64,000 nucleotides of DNA from Prevotella sp. (GCA_016281055.1 JAEEHW010000058.1:1-64000), one strand, 5' to 3'. Counted from the first letter of the stretch, positions 16,319 to 25,790 are shown. A program made the numbers and translations. The notes: generated by a model not told the origin, from the sequence alone.

Positions 16319-17839
16319 TTATTTTCTTAACGCTGCAATCGGTATGCCCAACTGTTCGCGGTATTTCGCCACCGTGCGCCGTGCTATAGGGTAGCCGCGC
16401 TTCTTCAGTTCGGCAGCCAGTTTGATGTCGCTGAGCGGCTTTCCGTTCGGCTCCGCATCGATAATTTCCTGCAGTGCATTCTTTATCTCACGCGTCGAAA
16501 CCTCTTCGCCCCCTCCCACATTGTAGCGCACAGAGAAAAACTGCTTCATACGTATGGTGCCCCACGGCAACTGCACATATTTTGTGCTGCACACACGAGA
16601 GACGGTTGAGAGGTCGATACCAGCAATGTCTGCCACATTTTTAAGTATCATAGGACGCAGGTCACTGTCATCACCGGTAAGGATGTATTTGCGCTGCAGT
16701 CGGATGATAGCACGCATGGTGTCGCGCATGGTACGCTGTCGCTGCTTTATAGCCTCAATGTAAAGACGGGCGCGAGTCACCTTCTGTTGTGCATACAGCA
16801 ACCCTTCTTTGTCTGTGCGAGTCATCGACGATGGATTTTGCCTGTATGCATCTATCATATCTTCAAACTCTCGCGACACATGCAGTTCGGGCACCTTGCC
16901 ACGGTTTATTGCAAATTGTATATTCTCATCGTCGTCAATGGTGATGACAAAGTCTGGTGTCAGTTGTTCCGTACTGCGTCCCATAGTCTCACCCAGTGCT
17001 GCACCGGGACGAGGATTTAACCTGCGTATCTCTGCAAACACCTCTTCTGCCGTAGCACTACCCATCTGCATCTGTTCCGCTATACGCTTCCAGTGCTTGC
17101 GCGCAAAGTCCGTCCAATGCTCACTCACCACCTCATGCATGAGTTTCGTGATGGGAGTAGGATTCTTCCTTAGTATTTGTATCTGCAGACATTGCTGCAG
17201 TGACTGTGCACCTATACCCGGTGGGTCAAAGCCTTGCAATATGGTGAGTACACGCTCCAGTTCGTCGATGCTCACATCTATATATTCATGTACAGCAATC
17301 TCATCGCTCAGTGAAGCAAGGTCCTTACGCAACAATCCATCACCGTCAAGCGAGCCTATGAGATAATCCATTATTATCTCTTGCCGTTCCGTCAACTCAT
17401 GCTCACCAACCTGTTCGTGTAACCTGTCATAGAAAGACTCCTCATTGCTCCACACACGTTCTTCGCGGTCAGCATCCGGGTCATGATTGTTCTGTCGATT
17501 ATAATCAGATGTATCAAGGCGGTCATCACTACTCATCGACTCCAACACATTGTCAAGTTCATCGCGGCGCTCATCCTCCGACGACTCTTGACTGTCAGAG
17601 TTTTCCGAATTATCAGAATAATCTGAGTTCTCGGAGTAATCTGAGAAATCCGAATCATCCTGGCCATCACCGTCAAGTGCCGGATTCTCATCCATCTCTG
17701 TACGCACATTCTCCTCAAACTGCATCAAGGGCATTTCAAGCATACGCATCATCAGCACCTGCTGGGCGTTGAGGGAATGCGTCTGTTTCAGTTCCTGTAC
17801 GATCTGCTGCTCTTGTGTATTTGATAGTTCCTGTGCCAT
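16319..17839 (-). CDS. rpoN: RNA polymerase sigma-54 factor
   Basis: The protein of about 506 residues has the Gln/Leu-rich region I (QEQQIVQELKQTHSLNAQQVLMMRMLEMPL), a very acidic Ser/Asp/Glu spacer (about residues 55-105), a core-binding domain, and the C-terminal RpoN box ARRTVAKYRE. It directs transcription that depends on AAA+ activators. I take ATG 17839 as the start: the longer frame to 17851 begins with a TTG that is part of the -7 promoter box. This makes the mRNA almost leaderless. No sigma-54 activator gene is in the window. Confidence 0.95.
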   Translation of the reverse strand: MAQELSNTQEQQIVQELKQTHSLNAQQVLMMRMLEMPLMQFEENVRTEMDENPALDGDGQDDSDFSDYSENSDYSDNSENSDSQESSEDERRDELDNVLESMSSDDRLDTSDYNRQNNHDPDADREERVWSNEESFYDRLHEQVGEHELTERQEIIMDYLIGSLDGDGLLRKDLASLSDEIAVHEYIDVSIDELERVLTILQGFDPPGIGAQSLQQCLQIQILRKNPTPITKLMHEVVSEHWTDFARKHWKRIAEQMQMGSATAEEVFAEIRRLNPRPGAALGETMGRSTEQLTPDFVITIDDDENIQFAINRGKVPELHVSREFEDMIDAYRQNPSSMTRTDKEGLLYAQQKVTRARLYIEAIKQRQRTMRDTMRAIIRLQRKYILTGDDSDLRPMILKNVADIAGIDLSTVSRVCSTKYVQLPWGTIRMKQFFSVRYNVGGGEEVSTREIKNALQEIIDAEPNGKPLSDIKLAAELKKRGYPIARRTVAKYREQLGIPIAALRK

Positions 17840-17848
17840 ATCATTGTG

Positions 17849-17856
17849 CAAAGTTA
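17849..17856 (-). promoter_or_regulatory. -7 box of rpoN
   Basis: TAACTTTG on the minus strand ends only 9 nt before the ATG at 17839, implying a 5' UTR of a few bases. Confidence 0.65.
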
Positions 17857-17949
17857 CAAAATAAATCTGAAAAAAGAAAAGTTTTAACTATTCTTTTTCT
17901 CCATGCAATATTATTTGCCAAAACTTTCCATGTTTTGTTGAAAAATGAT

Positions 17950-17957
17950 TACCTTTG
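17950..17957 (+). promoter_or_regulatory. -7 box of greA
   Basis: TACCTTTG, 8 nt before the ATG at 17966. It overlaps the longer reading frame starting at 17945, which argues for the 17966 start. Confidence 0.6.
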
Positions 17958-17965
17958 CAAACAAT

Positions 17966-18436
17966 ATGGAATATATGTCACAAGAAGGCTACGACAAGCT
18001 CGTGGCTGAGTTGCGCCAGATGGAAACTGTAGAACTGCCACAAGTGCGCGACGCTATATCCGAGGCACGCGACAAAGGCGACCTCAGCGAGAATTTCGAG
18101 TATCATGCTGCCAAACGCGAGCAAGCACGACTGCTTAGCAGAATACGTTTCAAGCAGCGTGTGCTGGCCCATGCCCGTGTCGTTGACATGTCAAAGCTCG
18201 GCAGCAATGGTGTAGGCCTTCTCTGCCGTGTGGAACTGACCAACGTAGCCACAGGTGCGCGGATGGCTTACACCATAGCCAGTCCGCATGAGGCGAACCT
18301 ACGAGAGGGAAAGATTTCCATCAAATCACCCATAGCGCAAGCCCTGCTCAACAAGAAAGAAGGCGACACAGTGCAGGTCCGTGTGCCTGCCGGGCTACTG
18401 AAGCTCCGCATCGAAAGCATCCAACTGCCGCAATAA
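17966..18436 (+). CDS. greA: Transcription elongation factor GreA
   Basis: The 156-residue protein shows MSQEGYDKLVAELRQME, then the coiled-coil tip segment ARDKGDLSENFEYHAAKREQ with the acidic residues that reach the polymerase active site, and a C-terminal FKBP-like domain ending in SPIAQALLNKKEGDTVQVRVPAG. It rescues backtracked RNA polymerase by stimulating transcript cleavage. Start chosen at 17966 because the in-frame ATG at 17945 lies upstream of the -7 box. It diverges from rpoN across a short shared promoter region. Confidence 0.95.
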   Translation: MEYMSQEGYDKLVAELRQMETVELPQVRDAISEARDKGDLSENFEYHAAKREQARLLSRIRFKQRVLAHARVVDMSKLGSNGVGLLCRVELTNVATGARMAYTIASPHEANLREGKISIKSPIAQALLNKKEGDTVQVRVPAGLLKLRIESIQLPQ

Positions 18437-18485
18437 GCCCATACCACATAAAGCATCCAACTGCCGCAATAAGCTCATGCCGCAT
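18414..18485 (+). repeat. 36-bp tandem duplication of the greA 3' end
   Basis: AAAGCATCCAACTGCCGCAA at 18414 recurs at 18450, giving a 36-bp direct repeat that includes the greA stop codon. The second copy lies outside the gene and is not translated with it. Confidence 0.8.
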
Positions 18486-18546
18486 ATATGGCACGACAGC
18501 GAAAAACTTCGATACATCTGCGTAAGCCACTAAAATATATATTTTT

Positions 18547-18578
18547 TTTGGTGGTTTGCGCTTTTTTTCTTAACTTTG
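18547..18578 (+). promoter_or_regulatory. Promoter of the PL1 gene
   Basis: TTTG at 18547-18550 and TAACTTTG at 18571-18578 are 20 nt apart. Confidence 0.7.
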
Positions 18579-18627
18579 CAAAATAAACCCTACGAATGCG
18601 AAACTAATAAAAATAATCGATAAACTA

Positions 18628-21600
18628 ATGACACTTAAAACAAAATTCTTTTCCTTGCTATTGGCAGGACTCATGAGTGTGGCATCAGCACAGGCTGACG
18701 ACCTGCTGGCGTTTCCGGGAGCGGCAGGCTGGGGACGTTTCGCCAAAGGTGCACGTGCCACATCAAGCGCAACGGTCTATCACGTAACCAACCTCAACGA
18801 CTCCGGCACAGGTTCCTTACGCGACGCCGTAAGCCAACCAAACCGTATTGTCGTGTTCGACGTGGCTGGTGTAATACGCATCAACTCTCGTCTTATATTC
18901 AGCAGCAACCTTTACGTAGCTGGTCAGACAGCTCCCGGTGAGGGTATCACCGTATATGGCGACGGTACCAGTTTCTCTGGCGCCGACAACATCATCGTGC
19001 GCTACATGCGCTTCCGCATGGGTGCCGTGGGAACGAAAGACAAGGATGCCGGCGGTATTGCCAACGGCCAGAACATGATTTTCGACCACTGCTCTTTCTC
19101 TTGGGGACAGGACGAGAACTTCTCCATCAACTGGGACAACAAGGGTACTGCTCCGCAGAACATCACCCTGATGAACTCTATCGTGGGACAGGGACTGATG
19201 ACTCACTCTGCAGGTGGTCTGATGCAGGCTGACAACATCACGCTCTACCGCATACTGCTGGTGGACAACAGCACCCGTAACTTCAAGGTGAAGGGTACCA
19301 ACCAGTATGTTAACAACCTGGTATATAACTGGAAGAACTATGCCTATAACATGGGCGGCGACTCTGAAGGCACTTCATACGTAAACATCGAGAACAACCT
19401 CTTCATCAACGGTCCTGCTGTAGGTGGCGATGCCCTTACAGGTGGTAACTCTGACTTCCACTTCTATGGCAACGACAACTGGCAGGACAAGAATCGCGAC
19501 GGTGTGTATAACCCGTCGGAGTTCACCGGCACAGGTGGTGGTGACAAGGTATCAACTCCATACGCATATCCTGAACTGGAGAAGTGGGCCGGCAACTCTC
19601 TCATCGAGAACCTGCTGCCCGACGTTGGTGCTTCGCTGCCTTACCGCGACATTGCCGACTGCTATATGATTGACGAGGTGCTGTCATACGGTACCAAGGG
19701 CAAGCTCATCACCAACGAGAACGAACTGCCTATCGGTGTACCTACCGCATGGAGCATATATGCCGGCGCGAAGAAAACAGATACCGACGGCGACGGTATG
19801 CCTGACGCATGGGAAGAAGCCAACGGCACAAACCCGTCAGTGGCAGATGCTACTGTGGTGGCTAGCAATGGCTATCTGAACATCGAGAACTATATCAACG
19901 GCATCACAAAGGACAGCCGCGAGTTCTTCCTGCGTGCGCCGTTGCTGCTCACTCTGGAGTCTTCAACCTCCAGCAGCCTTGACATCTCATGGGCTGACTA
20001 CAGCGACAACGAGGAAGGCTTCATAGTGGAGTACAAGAAGGCTGACGCTGCAGAATACACTGAGGTTGCCCGCGTGGATGCAAACACCACCACATGCACC
20101 ATCGCTGAGGAGGGCATGACTCCCGCAACCTCTTATCTGGTTCGTGTTTGCGCATACAGCGGTGACAGCAAGTCTGCATACACTGATGCTGTTACTATGA
20201 AGACACGTCCTGAACAGACTGACATCGTTGACGCTGAGTCTTTCGACGGCACTGGCGTTGGCGAGTGGCTCATCGATGACACCGAGGACAAGACATATAC
20301 TCTTGACGAGGCACAGGAATACACCGCTGTGGTAGTACGCTCTGATGCCAACATCACCCTTAACGGCACTGGCTACGTGAACGGCAAAGCTTCAATGAAC
20401 AAGACAGGCAAGGGCACCTTCACCGTGGCAAGCGACCAGCAATACACCGGTGCCACAGTGCTGCATGACGGTACTTACGAGTTCTCGTCACTGAAGAACG
20501 GCGATGTTGCCAGCGGACTGGGCAAGAGCCAGGAGTTTGCACAGAACTGGGTGATGGACGGCGGCACATATAAATACACTGGTGCCTCAACAGCCACCAA
20601 CCGTTCTGCAATGCTTTACAATGACACTGAACTGAACATTGCCAACAGCAATACCGTGGTGACTATGAACGGTGGCATTGAAGGACAGGGCAATTTCATC
20701 GTCGGTGGAAACGGCACGGTAGCAGTAAACAACACCGGTTTCTTCAAGTATGACGGCAACGTGGTATTGAAGGGTGGAACGCTGAAACTCGCCACCAAGG
20801 ACGTTTCCGATGCAGGCATCGGTTCGGCATCTAAGCTCGTGATGCAGGGCGGCACATTCGTAACGGTGGGCAAGAATGAGGCTAATGTCACCTACAACTT
20901 CCCTATCGAAGCAGTGGCAGGCACCACGTCAACCGTTGACTTCGACCTATGGAACAAGAACTCCTGCACCGTTACCGGCAGCGGCACTCTGATATGGAAT
21001 GTGCATTATTTGCGCGAGTACATCGAGGGCAACTGGGACGGCTTCACTGGTAAGCTGATAATTAACGGCACCGGTTCAGGCACCAACAGTCAGTTTGCCA
21101 TGAGCCAGAATGGTGCATCAGACCCTGACGCACACAACCATCACATCAAGAACGCTACCATATACCTTAAAGGCAATGCGCGCATACAGGGCAGTAAGAA
21201 TACTGCAACATACATCCTCGGCGGTCTGTCAGGTGATGCCTCAACAGTGCTCTCTGGTTTCAATGTAAAGGCTAAAGGCGAAGGCAAATGGATTGTAGGC
21301 ACTGCCAACACCGACGAGACATTCTATGGTGTGATTGACAACTATGACCAGAAGCACGCCAACATTGGTACCACCTCTATCGAGAAGCGCGGCACTGGCG
21401 ACTGGCGTCTGGAAGGTGCCAACGTATATAGCGGCACGACAGATGTCACGGAAGGCACTCTCATCGTCAACGGCAACCACACTGGCACCGGCGCAGTGTC
21501 TGTAAAGAGCGGCGCTACACTGGCAGGTCATGGCACACTGGCTGGCAAGGTGACACTGAACAGCGGTGCCACACTGCAAGTGGGCGACACACTGGCTACT

Positions 21601-22509
21601 GACAAGGGACTGACAATGAGCGGCGGCCTGACTATACAGAGCAATGTGAAGCTTGTGCTCAACGAGGCCATGCAGGACAGCACCTTCTACAACGGCGATG
21701 AGATACAGGCATTCATCGGCACCGTTACCGGTACATTCTCAGAAATCATTCCTGCCACACCGGGCGAGGGACAGACATGGGACACCACTGCACTCTACAC
21801 CGACGGCATACTGAAGGTAGTAGGCGGTGAGGAAAGACCTGATGAACCTATCGAGGATCCTATCGAGGAACCAGAGAGCGAGACTCAGAAGGTCTGCATA
21901 GCATGGGGTAACTGCACACGCACCGGCGGTGATAGCAGCTGCACTGAACTGGTTGGCAACGAGGCTTCACCTTCTAACAACAAGGGTTACAGCATGCACT
22001 ACACCACCGTTACCAACAAGTACTACACTAAAGGCTCAAAGATGACCTATGAATTTGACGGCGTGCAGCGCACTGGCATAACTCTCTCTAACGGCGCTCA
22101 GAACACTATCGTGATACCTGAGGGCCACAAGGTGACTAAGATCACATTCTGGAGCATAGTGGGAACAAACTCAAGCAGCCGCACCAGCTATTGGAAGGAA
22201 GTGGCAGGCAAGACATACACCGAGTCTGACGGACAGATTCTCGACCTCACCAAGACTAACACTGCGCCAAACAAGGCTGAGTTCATTCTCGACAACGTGC
22301 AGAACGAACTGACCTTCACCAACGCCGGCGAGCAGCAGAGCATAGTCATCGTACTGGAATACCACACCGGCGGTTCAGCCACTGGAGTGGAGACCGTAGG
22401 CGAGGCTAAGGTCGCCGACTCCAACGCAATATACAACCTTGCCGGACAGAAGGTGGACAGCAACTACCGCGGCATGGTGATACAGAATGGCAAGAAATAT
22501 ATCAAATAA
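18628..22509 (+). CDS. Multidomain secreted pectate lyase (PL1) with beta-helical C-terminal extension
   Basis: The 1293-residue protein has a signal peptide ending AQA. Residues about 26-340 are a PL1-type pectate lyase beta-helix (FPGAAGWGRFAKG, NDSGTGSLRDAV, IIVRYMRFRMG, FDHCSFSWGQDENFS). TDTDGDGMPDAWEEANGTNP (about 384-403) is a calcium loop of the type found at the end of such lyases. An FN3 domain (about 439-528) follows, then a long Gly/Thr/Asn-rich stretch of autotransporter-like repeats (YSGTTDVTEGTLIVNG, SGATLAGHGTLAGKV). The last residues (IYNLAGQKV...GMVIQNGKKYIK) form a Prevotella-type C-terminal tail. It should cleave homogalacturonan outside the cell. No SusC/SusD genes are nearby. 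Confidence 0.88.
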   Translation: MTLKTKFFSLLLAGLMSVASAQADDLLAFPGAAGWGRFAKGARATSSATVYHVTNLNDSGTGSLRDAVSQPNRIVVFDVAGVIRINSRLIFSSNLYVAGQTAPGEGITVYGDGTSFSGADNIIVRYMRFRMGAVGTKDKDAGGIANGQNMIFDHCSFSWGQDENFSINWDNKGTAPQNITLMNSIVGQGLMTHSAGGLMQADNITLYRILLVDNSTRNFKVKGTNQYVNNLVYNWKNYAYNMGGDSEGTSYVNIENNLFINGPAVGGDALTGGNSDFHFYGNDNWQDKNRDGVYNPSEFTGTGGGDKVSTPYAYPELEKWAGNSLIENLLPDVGASLPYRDIADCYMIDEVLSYGTKGKLITNENELPIGVPTAWSIYAGAKKTDTDGDGMPDAWEEANGTNPSVADATVVASNGYLNIENYINGITKDSREFFLRAPLLLTLESSTSSSLDISWADYSDNEEGFIVEYKKADAAEYTEVARVDANTTTCTIAEEGMTPATSYLVRVCAYSGDSKSAYTDAVTMKTRPEQTDIVDAESFDGTGVGEWLIDDTEDKTYTLDEAQEYTAVVVRSDANITLNGTGYVNGKASMNKTGKGTFTVASDQQYTGATVLHDGTYEFSSLKNGDVASGLGKSQEFAQNWVMDGGTYKYTGASTATNRSAMLYNDTELNIANSNTVVTMNGGIEGQGNFIVGGNGTVAVNNTGFFKYDGNVVLKGGTLKLATKDVSDAGIGSASKLVMQGGTFVTVGKNEANVTYNFPIEAVAGTTSTVDFDLWNKNSCTVTGSGTLIWNVHYLREYIEGNWDGFTGKLIINGTGSGTNSQFAMSQNGASDPDAHNHHIKNATIYLKGNARIQGSKNTATYILGGLSGDASTVLSGFNVKAKGEGKWIVGTANTDETFYGVIDNYDQKHANIGTTSIEKRGTGDWRLEGANVYSGTTDVTEGTLIVNGNHTGTGAVSVKSGATLAGHGTLAGKVTLNSGATLQVGDTLATDKGLTMSGGLTIQSNVKLVLNEAMQDSTFYNGDEIQAFIGTVTGTFSEIIPATPGEGQTWDTTALYTDGILKVVGGEERPDEPIEDPIEEPESETQKVCIAWGNCTRTGGDSSCTELVGNEASPSNNKGYSMHYTTVTNKYYTKGSKMTYEFDGVQRTGITLSNGAQNTIVIPEGHKVTKITFWSIVGTNSSSRTSYWKEVAGKTYTESDGQILDLTKTNTAPNKAEFILDNVQNELTFTNAGEQQSIVIVLEYHTGGSATGVETVGEAKVADSNAIYNLAGQKVDSNYRGMVIQNGKKYIK

Positions 22510-22510
22510 C

Positions 22511-22601
22511 AAGTAGTTAAGATATAAGGAGTTAAGACATTACCTTCGCTTATTCATCAAGTCGAACACATTTGTCTTAACTCCTTAACTTCTTAACTCC
22601 T
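22511..22601. repeat. Inverted-repeat element with AGTTAAG arms
   Basis: The left arm (22511-22539) and right arm (22573-22601) are near-perfect complements ending GTTAAGACA/TGTCTTAAC. The loop contains ACATTACCTTCG and TTCATCAAGTCGAA, closely matching the loop of the next element at 23199-23317. It could end transcription of the PL1 gene. Confidence 0.8.
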
Positions 22602-22614
22602 AAAAGCACAAAAA

Positions 22615-23187
22615 ATGAAACTCATTTATTTTCACGGTTTCGGATCATCAGGCGCAAGCGGCACAGTGGAGACACTGCGCCGCTTGATGCCGAATGACGA
22701 AATTATTGCTCCCGACATACCGGTGGAGCCGCTCGACGCACTGCCGTACCTGCGTGAACTCTGCGAACAGGAGCAGCCCGACATTATAGTGGGCACGTCA
22801 ATGGGCGGCATGTATGCACACCAGATGCACGGATTCAAGCGCATCTGCGTAAATCCCGCTGTCAACATGTCAACCATGAGCGGAGTGCTGAAGACTGGCG
22901 AGCACAAGTTCTTCAACGGTCGCAAGGACCACCAGAAGACCTTCCGCATCACCCGCGACATCATACAGCACCACAACCAGATTGAGCGGCAGCAGTTCAA
23001 GAACCTTACCGACGAGGACCGCCAGCACGTCTGGGGACTCTTCGGCATCAACGACAAGACCTGCAACACCTACGGTCTCTTCAGCAAGCACTATCCTCAG
23101 TGCCGCCGCTTCGAGGGTGAGCACCAGCTCAACGAGAAGGTGATAAAGAAGGTCGTAATACCGCTGATTGAGGAAATCATGCAGTGA
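22615..23187 (+). CDS. YqiA/UPF0227-like alpha/beta hydrolase
   Basis: The 190-residue protein matches the YqiA esterase family in length and motifs: MKLIYFHGFGSSGASGT, the nucleophile elbow GTSMGGMYAH, and a C-terminal GEHQLNEKV that supplies the catalytic His. The E. coli homologue is a weak acyl esterase; the natural substrate is unknown. It lies between two pectinolytic genes, but both flanks are hairpin elements, so co-regulation with pectin use is not evident. Confidence 0.85.
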   Translation: MKLIYFHGFGSSGASGTVETLRRLMPNDEIIAPDIPVEPLDALPYLRELCEQEQPDIIVGTSMGGMYAHQMHGFKRICVNPAVNMSTMSGVLKTGEHKFFNGRKDHQKTFRITRDIIQHHNQIERQQFKNLTDEDRQHVWGLFGINDKTCNTYGLFSKHYPQCRRFEGEHQLNEKVIKKVVIPLIEEIMQ

Positions 23188-23198
23188 GTTCATTGCAT

Positions 23199-23317
23199 GG
23201 AGTTATAGGGGAGTAGAAGGGGAGTGATAGGGACATTACGTTTAACTGATTCATACAGTCAAATACATTTGTCCTTATCACTCCCTTTTCACTCCCCTTC
23301 TACTCCCCTATCACTCC
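23199..23317. repeat. Inverted-repeat element with GGGGAGTAGAAGG arms
   Basis: The left arm (23199-23235) and right arm (23270-23317) are complementary, with an extra 11-nt repeat unit in the right arm. The loop ACATTACGTTTAACTGATTC, continuing ATACAGTCAAATACATT, is of the same type as at 22540-22572. Placed between convergent genes, it may act as a bidirectional terminator. Confidence 0.85.
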
Positions 23318-23338
23318 TAAATATTCACTCCTAAATAT

Positions 23339-25444
23339 TCAATACTCCAGAACTTTCCACAGGTCTCTGACGCGCTGTTCTGGGTCCCATCTCTTGCCAA
23401 ACACCCACTGGGCGGTCACCTGATAGTGCTCCGGACTACCCTCTGCCTCCTTGAGGTTGTTATTCAGCCAACCGCTGTTGCCACCCTCGCGTGCGCAACC
23501 ATAATAATATATGCGCGGTCCCCACGGACAGGGGTCGAGCACCTTGTCGGTGTAGGCATAGCTGATATTACGGTCGAGTATCTGACTTGACATCTTGCAG
23601 TTCAACAGATAGAACTGCGAGTCATGATGGTATCTGCCCAAATGCGTAGGACATTTCGCATCAAAAGTAGAGTTGGTGATGACAAGTTTCTGCGACTTGT
23701 CAGCATGGCCGTCATGCCATATTATAGCATGGCCGTCGCCAAGGAACTTACAGCGCGTGGCATAGCACCATCCGCGCGGACAAAGGAAGTCAACGCCTGC
23801 ACAGCTCAGGAACAGGTCGGCATGATAATACATGCCGTCATTTTGCGCCCACAGCGACAGGGCATCGTTGCCGTCAGCCCAGATATTGCTATTAATTATT
23901 ATTGTACGCGTGGCACGTCCATAGACTGCCATCTGGTGGGCAGTAGTCTTTTCCACCGTCGAACCGTAGTTGTTATATATCGTCAGGCCGCTGATGACAC
24001 AGTCGTTGGCACCCTCCAGCAATTCCACGACACCATACTTCAATGCCTTGCCTTTATATTCAGTAAACACCGGCTTACTGTTAAGCAGCGCCATGCGTAT
24101 GATGGTGCTGTCGCGGTCTTCGCCCACCAGCACTATGTTCGGGCGGTCTATAACCACTTTCTGTTCATACAGTCCCTTGCGTATCAGGATACAGAACGGT
24201 TTCTCAGGCTTCTCAGGTGCTTTCTCTATGGCAGCCTGTATGCTCTCGCCTGCATTCACCACAGCATCAAAGTCGCTTGCTTTCTTCGGCGGAGCACTAT
24301 AATCCGCCGTCAGCCGAGCCTCGTTGAACCCCTTGGTGGCAAGGCTTATACTGACCTTGTTTGCCGGGTCATACTTGTCTGCCCATGCGTCATACACCTT
24401 ATACAGTTTTGCAGGATTGCTTGCATACCATGAATACCCATTGCGACGCTCACTGCCAATGTCCTGGAGTCTCCTGCGTGGTATGCCGTCGCGGTCGCAC
24501 ACGTATGGCTCGCAATGCTCCAGGTTATAGAAACGCGCCCAGATAGGCGAGGCGGTGGAGTCGTTCACCAGTTTCGTGTCATAGTCTGGCGTGCCCTTCT
24601 TGCCTGTGCGCACCACCTTCAGTCCTGTCATCTTGTATTTGTCAAACCATGCCATGGCGCTGTGTACGGCTTTCTTCACACGCTCGTCAGGATTGGGCAG
24701 TTCCATCAGCAACATCAGTATGCCCATGCTCTCCTGCGGACAGTATGAAGGCAGTTCGTATGCCCTTGCCGCTGCCGGCAACAGAGTCTCGCGGTCGTGC
24801 TGCTGACACCAGATGGTCAGTTTGCCGTCGGCAACAATCTGTGTCTTCAATATGCACTCCAACCCTTTGTCGAAAGCCACCTTGGCCCTCTTGCGCATAG
24901 TTTTGTCGGTGAGTTTTCCATTGAACGGTTCATGCTGCTCGGCAATGCCGTACAATACATTCATCACGTTCACTATAGCACCGTCATTATATGTTATATG
25001 CAAACGATAGCCGCTGGCATCCGGCCAGAACTGCGGCCATCCGCCGTTGTCATACTGACCGCTCAGCAGGAACTCCACACCCTTCTTGAACGCCTCGCGA
25101 TAACGCTTGTCACCGGTACCCTGGTACAACCGCGCCAGATAAGTAACATGCGTCGTCGTGGCATTGTTGTCTATCGTGGAGTCGTCACGGCGGGCCTTGT
25201 CGCGCTCCACCGCCTTGCGTGCCTCGTCTGTCAATGGAGTAGCCATGTCAGTATTTTTCGGCCATCCACCCGTAACACGTTGGAACAGCACCACTTGGTC
25301 GCCTATTCGTCGGGCTTCCTCCGTAGTGTAAAACGCCTTGTCTTTCTCTCTCAGAGGAGTCAAAGCCTTGTTGGACTGTGCACCGCCAGTAAGCGACAGC
25401 ACCGTCAGCATAATTAGTAGAAATACTTTCCTCATAGTATTCAT
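23339..25444 (-). CDS. Pectate lyase PL10 fused to pectin methylesterase-like CE8 domain
   Basis: The 701-residue secreted protein has a signal peptide (LTGGAQ). The N-terminal ~370 residues carry PL10 (PelA-type) signatures: FQRVTGGWPKNTDM, STIDNNATTTHV, GQYDNGGWPQFWP, WARFYNLEHCEPYVCDRDG, RRNGYSWY. From about residue 395 comes a CE8-like right-handed beta-helix: SIQAAIEKAP, GLYEQKVVIDRPNIVLVGE, a GVDFL segment with the expected catalytic Asp, and THLGR. The methylesterase would demethylate pectin so the lyase can cut it. With the PL1 gene this gives two pectin enzymes within 7 kb. No promoter of the usual type is obvious upstream. Confidence 0.9.
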   Translation of the reverse strand: MNTMRKVFLLIMLTVLSLTGGAQSNKALTPLREKDKAFYTTEEARRIGDQVVLFQRVTGGWPKNTDMATPLTDEARKAVERDKARRDDSTIDNNATTTHVTYLARLYQGTGDKRYREAFKKGVEFLLSGQYDNGGWPQFWPDASGYRLHITYNDGAIVNVMNVLYGIAEQHEPFNGKLTDKTMRKRAKVAFDKGLECILKTQIVADGKLTIWCQQHDRETLLPAAARAYELPSYCPQESMGILMLLMELPNPDERVKKAVHSAMAWFDKYKMTGLKVVRTGKKGTPDYDTKLVNDSTASPIWARFYNLEHCEPYVCDRDGIPRRRLQDIGSERRNGYSWYASNPAKLYKVYDAWADKYDPANKVSISLATKGFNEARLTADYSAPPKKASDFDAVVNAGESIQAAIEKAPEKPEKPFCILIRKGLYEQKVVIDRPNIVLVGEDRDSTIIRMALLNSKPVFTEYKGKALKYGVVELLEGANDCVISGLTIYNNYGSTVEKTTAHQMAVYGRATRTIIINSNIWADGNDALSLWAQNDGMYYHADLFLSCAGVDFLCPRGWCYATRCKFLGDGHAIIWHDGHADKSQKLVITNSTFDAKCPTHLGRYHHDSQFYLLNCKMSSQILDRNISYAYTDKVLDPCPWGPRIYYYGCAREGGNSGWLNNNLKEAEGSPEHYQVTAQWVFGKRWDPEQRVRDLWKVLEY

Positions 25445-25575
25445 TATGATATATTCTTTTATTAGTTAACGCAATAGCCCTTTGATTATTTGACGCTTTT
25501 CTCGTTATAATGGTTTAATCAATATTTTTTTTAGGCATCACAAACTATCGGTTTCTACTAAAATCGGAGAAATCG

Positions 25576-25696
25576 GCAAATGTTAAAAGTGTAAAGTTTT
25601 CTTAACGCACGGTAAAAGCTATCATATTACATTGTAAAAGCTATCATATTACTGGGCAATAGCTATCACATTGTATTGCAAAAGCTATGATTTTAC
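25576..25696. repeat. 22-bp repeat array B with conserved left flank
   Basis: Cores start at 25612, 25634, 25656 and 25678, exactly 22 bp apart, with spacers att, tgg and att. The first two are identical GTAAAAGCTATCATATTAC. The flank 25576-25611 matches that of array A. It lies between the divergent PL10-CE8 and AICAR-transformylase genes. Confidence 0.92.
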
Positions 25697-25701
25697 AGCA
25701 C

Positions 25702-25748
25702 AAAAAGGCACGTTTTAGTTCGTTGTCGATACTAAAACGTGCCTTTTT
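25702..25748. terminator. Orphan terminator-like hairpin after array B
   Basis: AAAAAGGCACGTTTTAGT (25702-25719) and its perfect complement (25731-25748) form an 18-bp stem with T and A tails on both sides. Neither neighbouring gene points into it, so it would end a transcript starting within or before the array. Confidence 0.7.
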
Positions 25749-25790
25749 TGCGCTTTCTTCAGATTTCAAAAAACGCGCAACTCTGTATTT

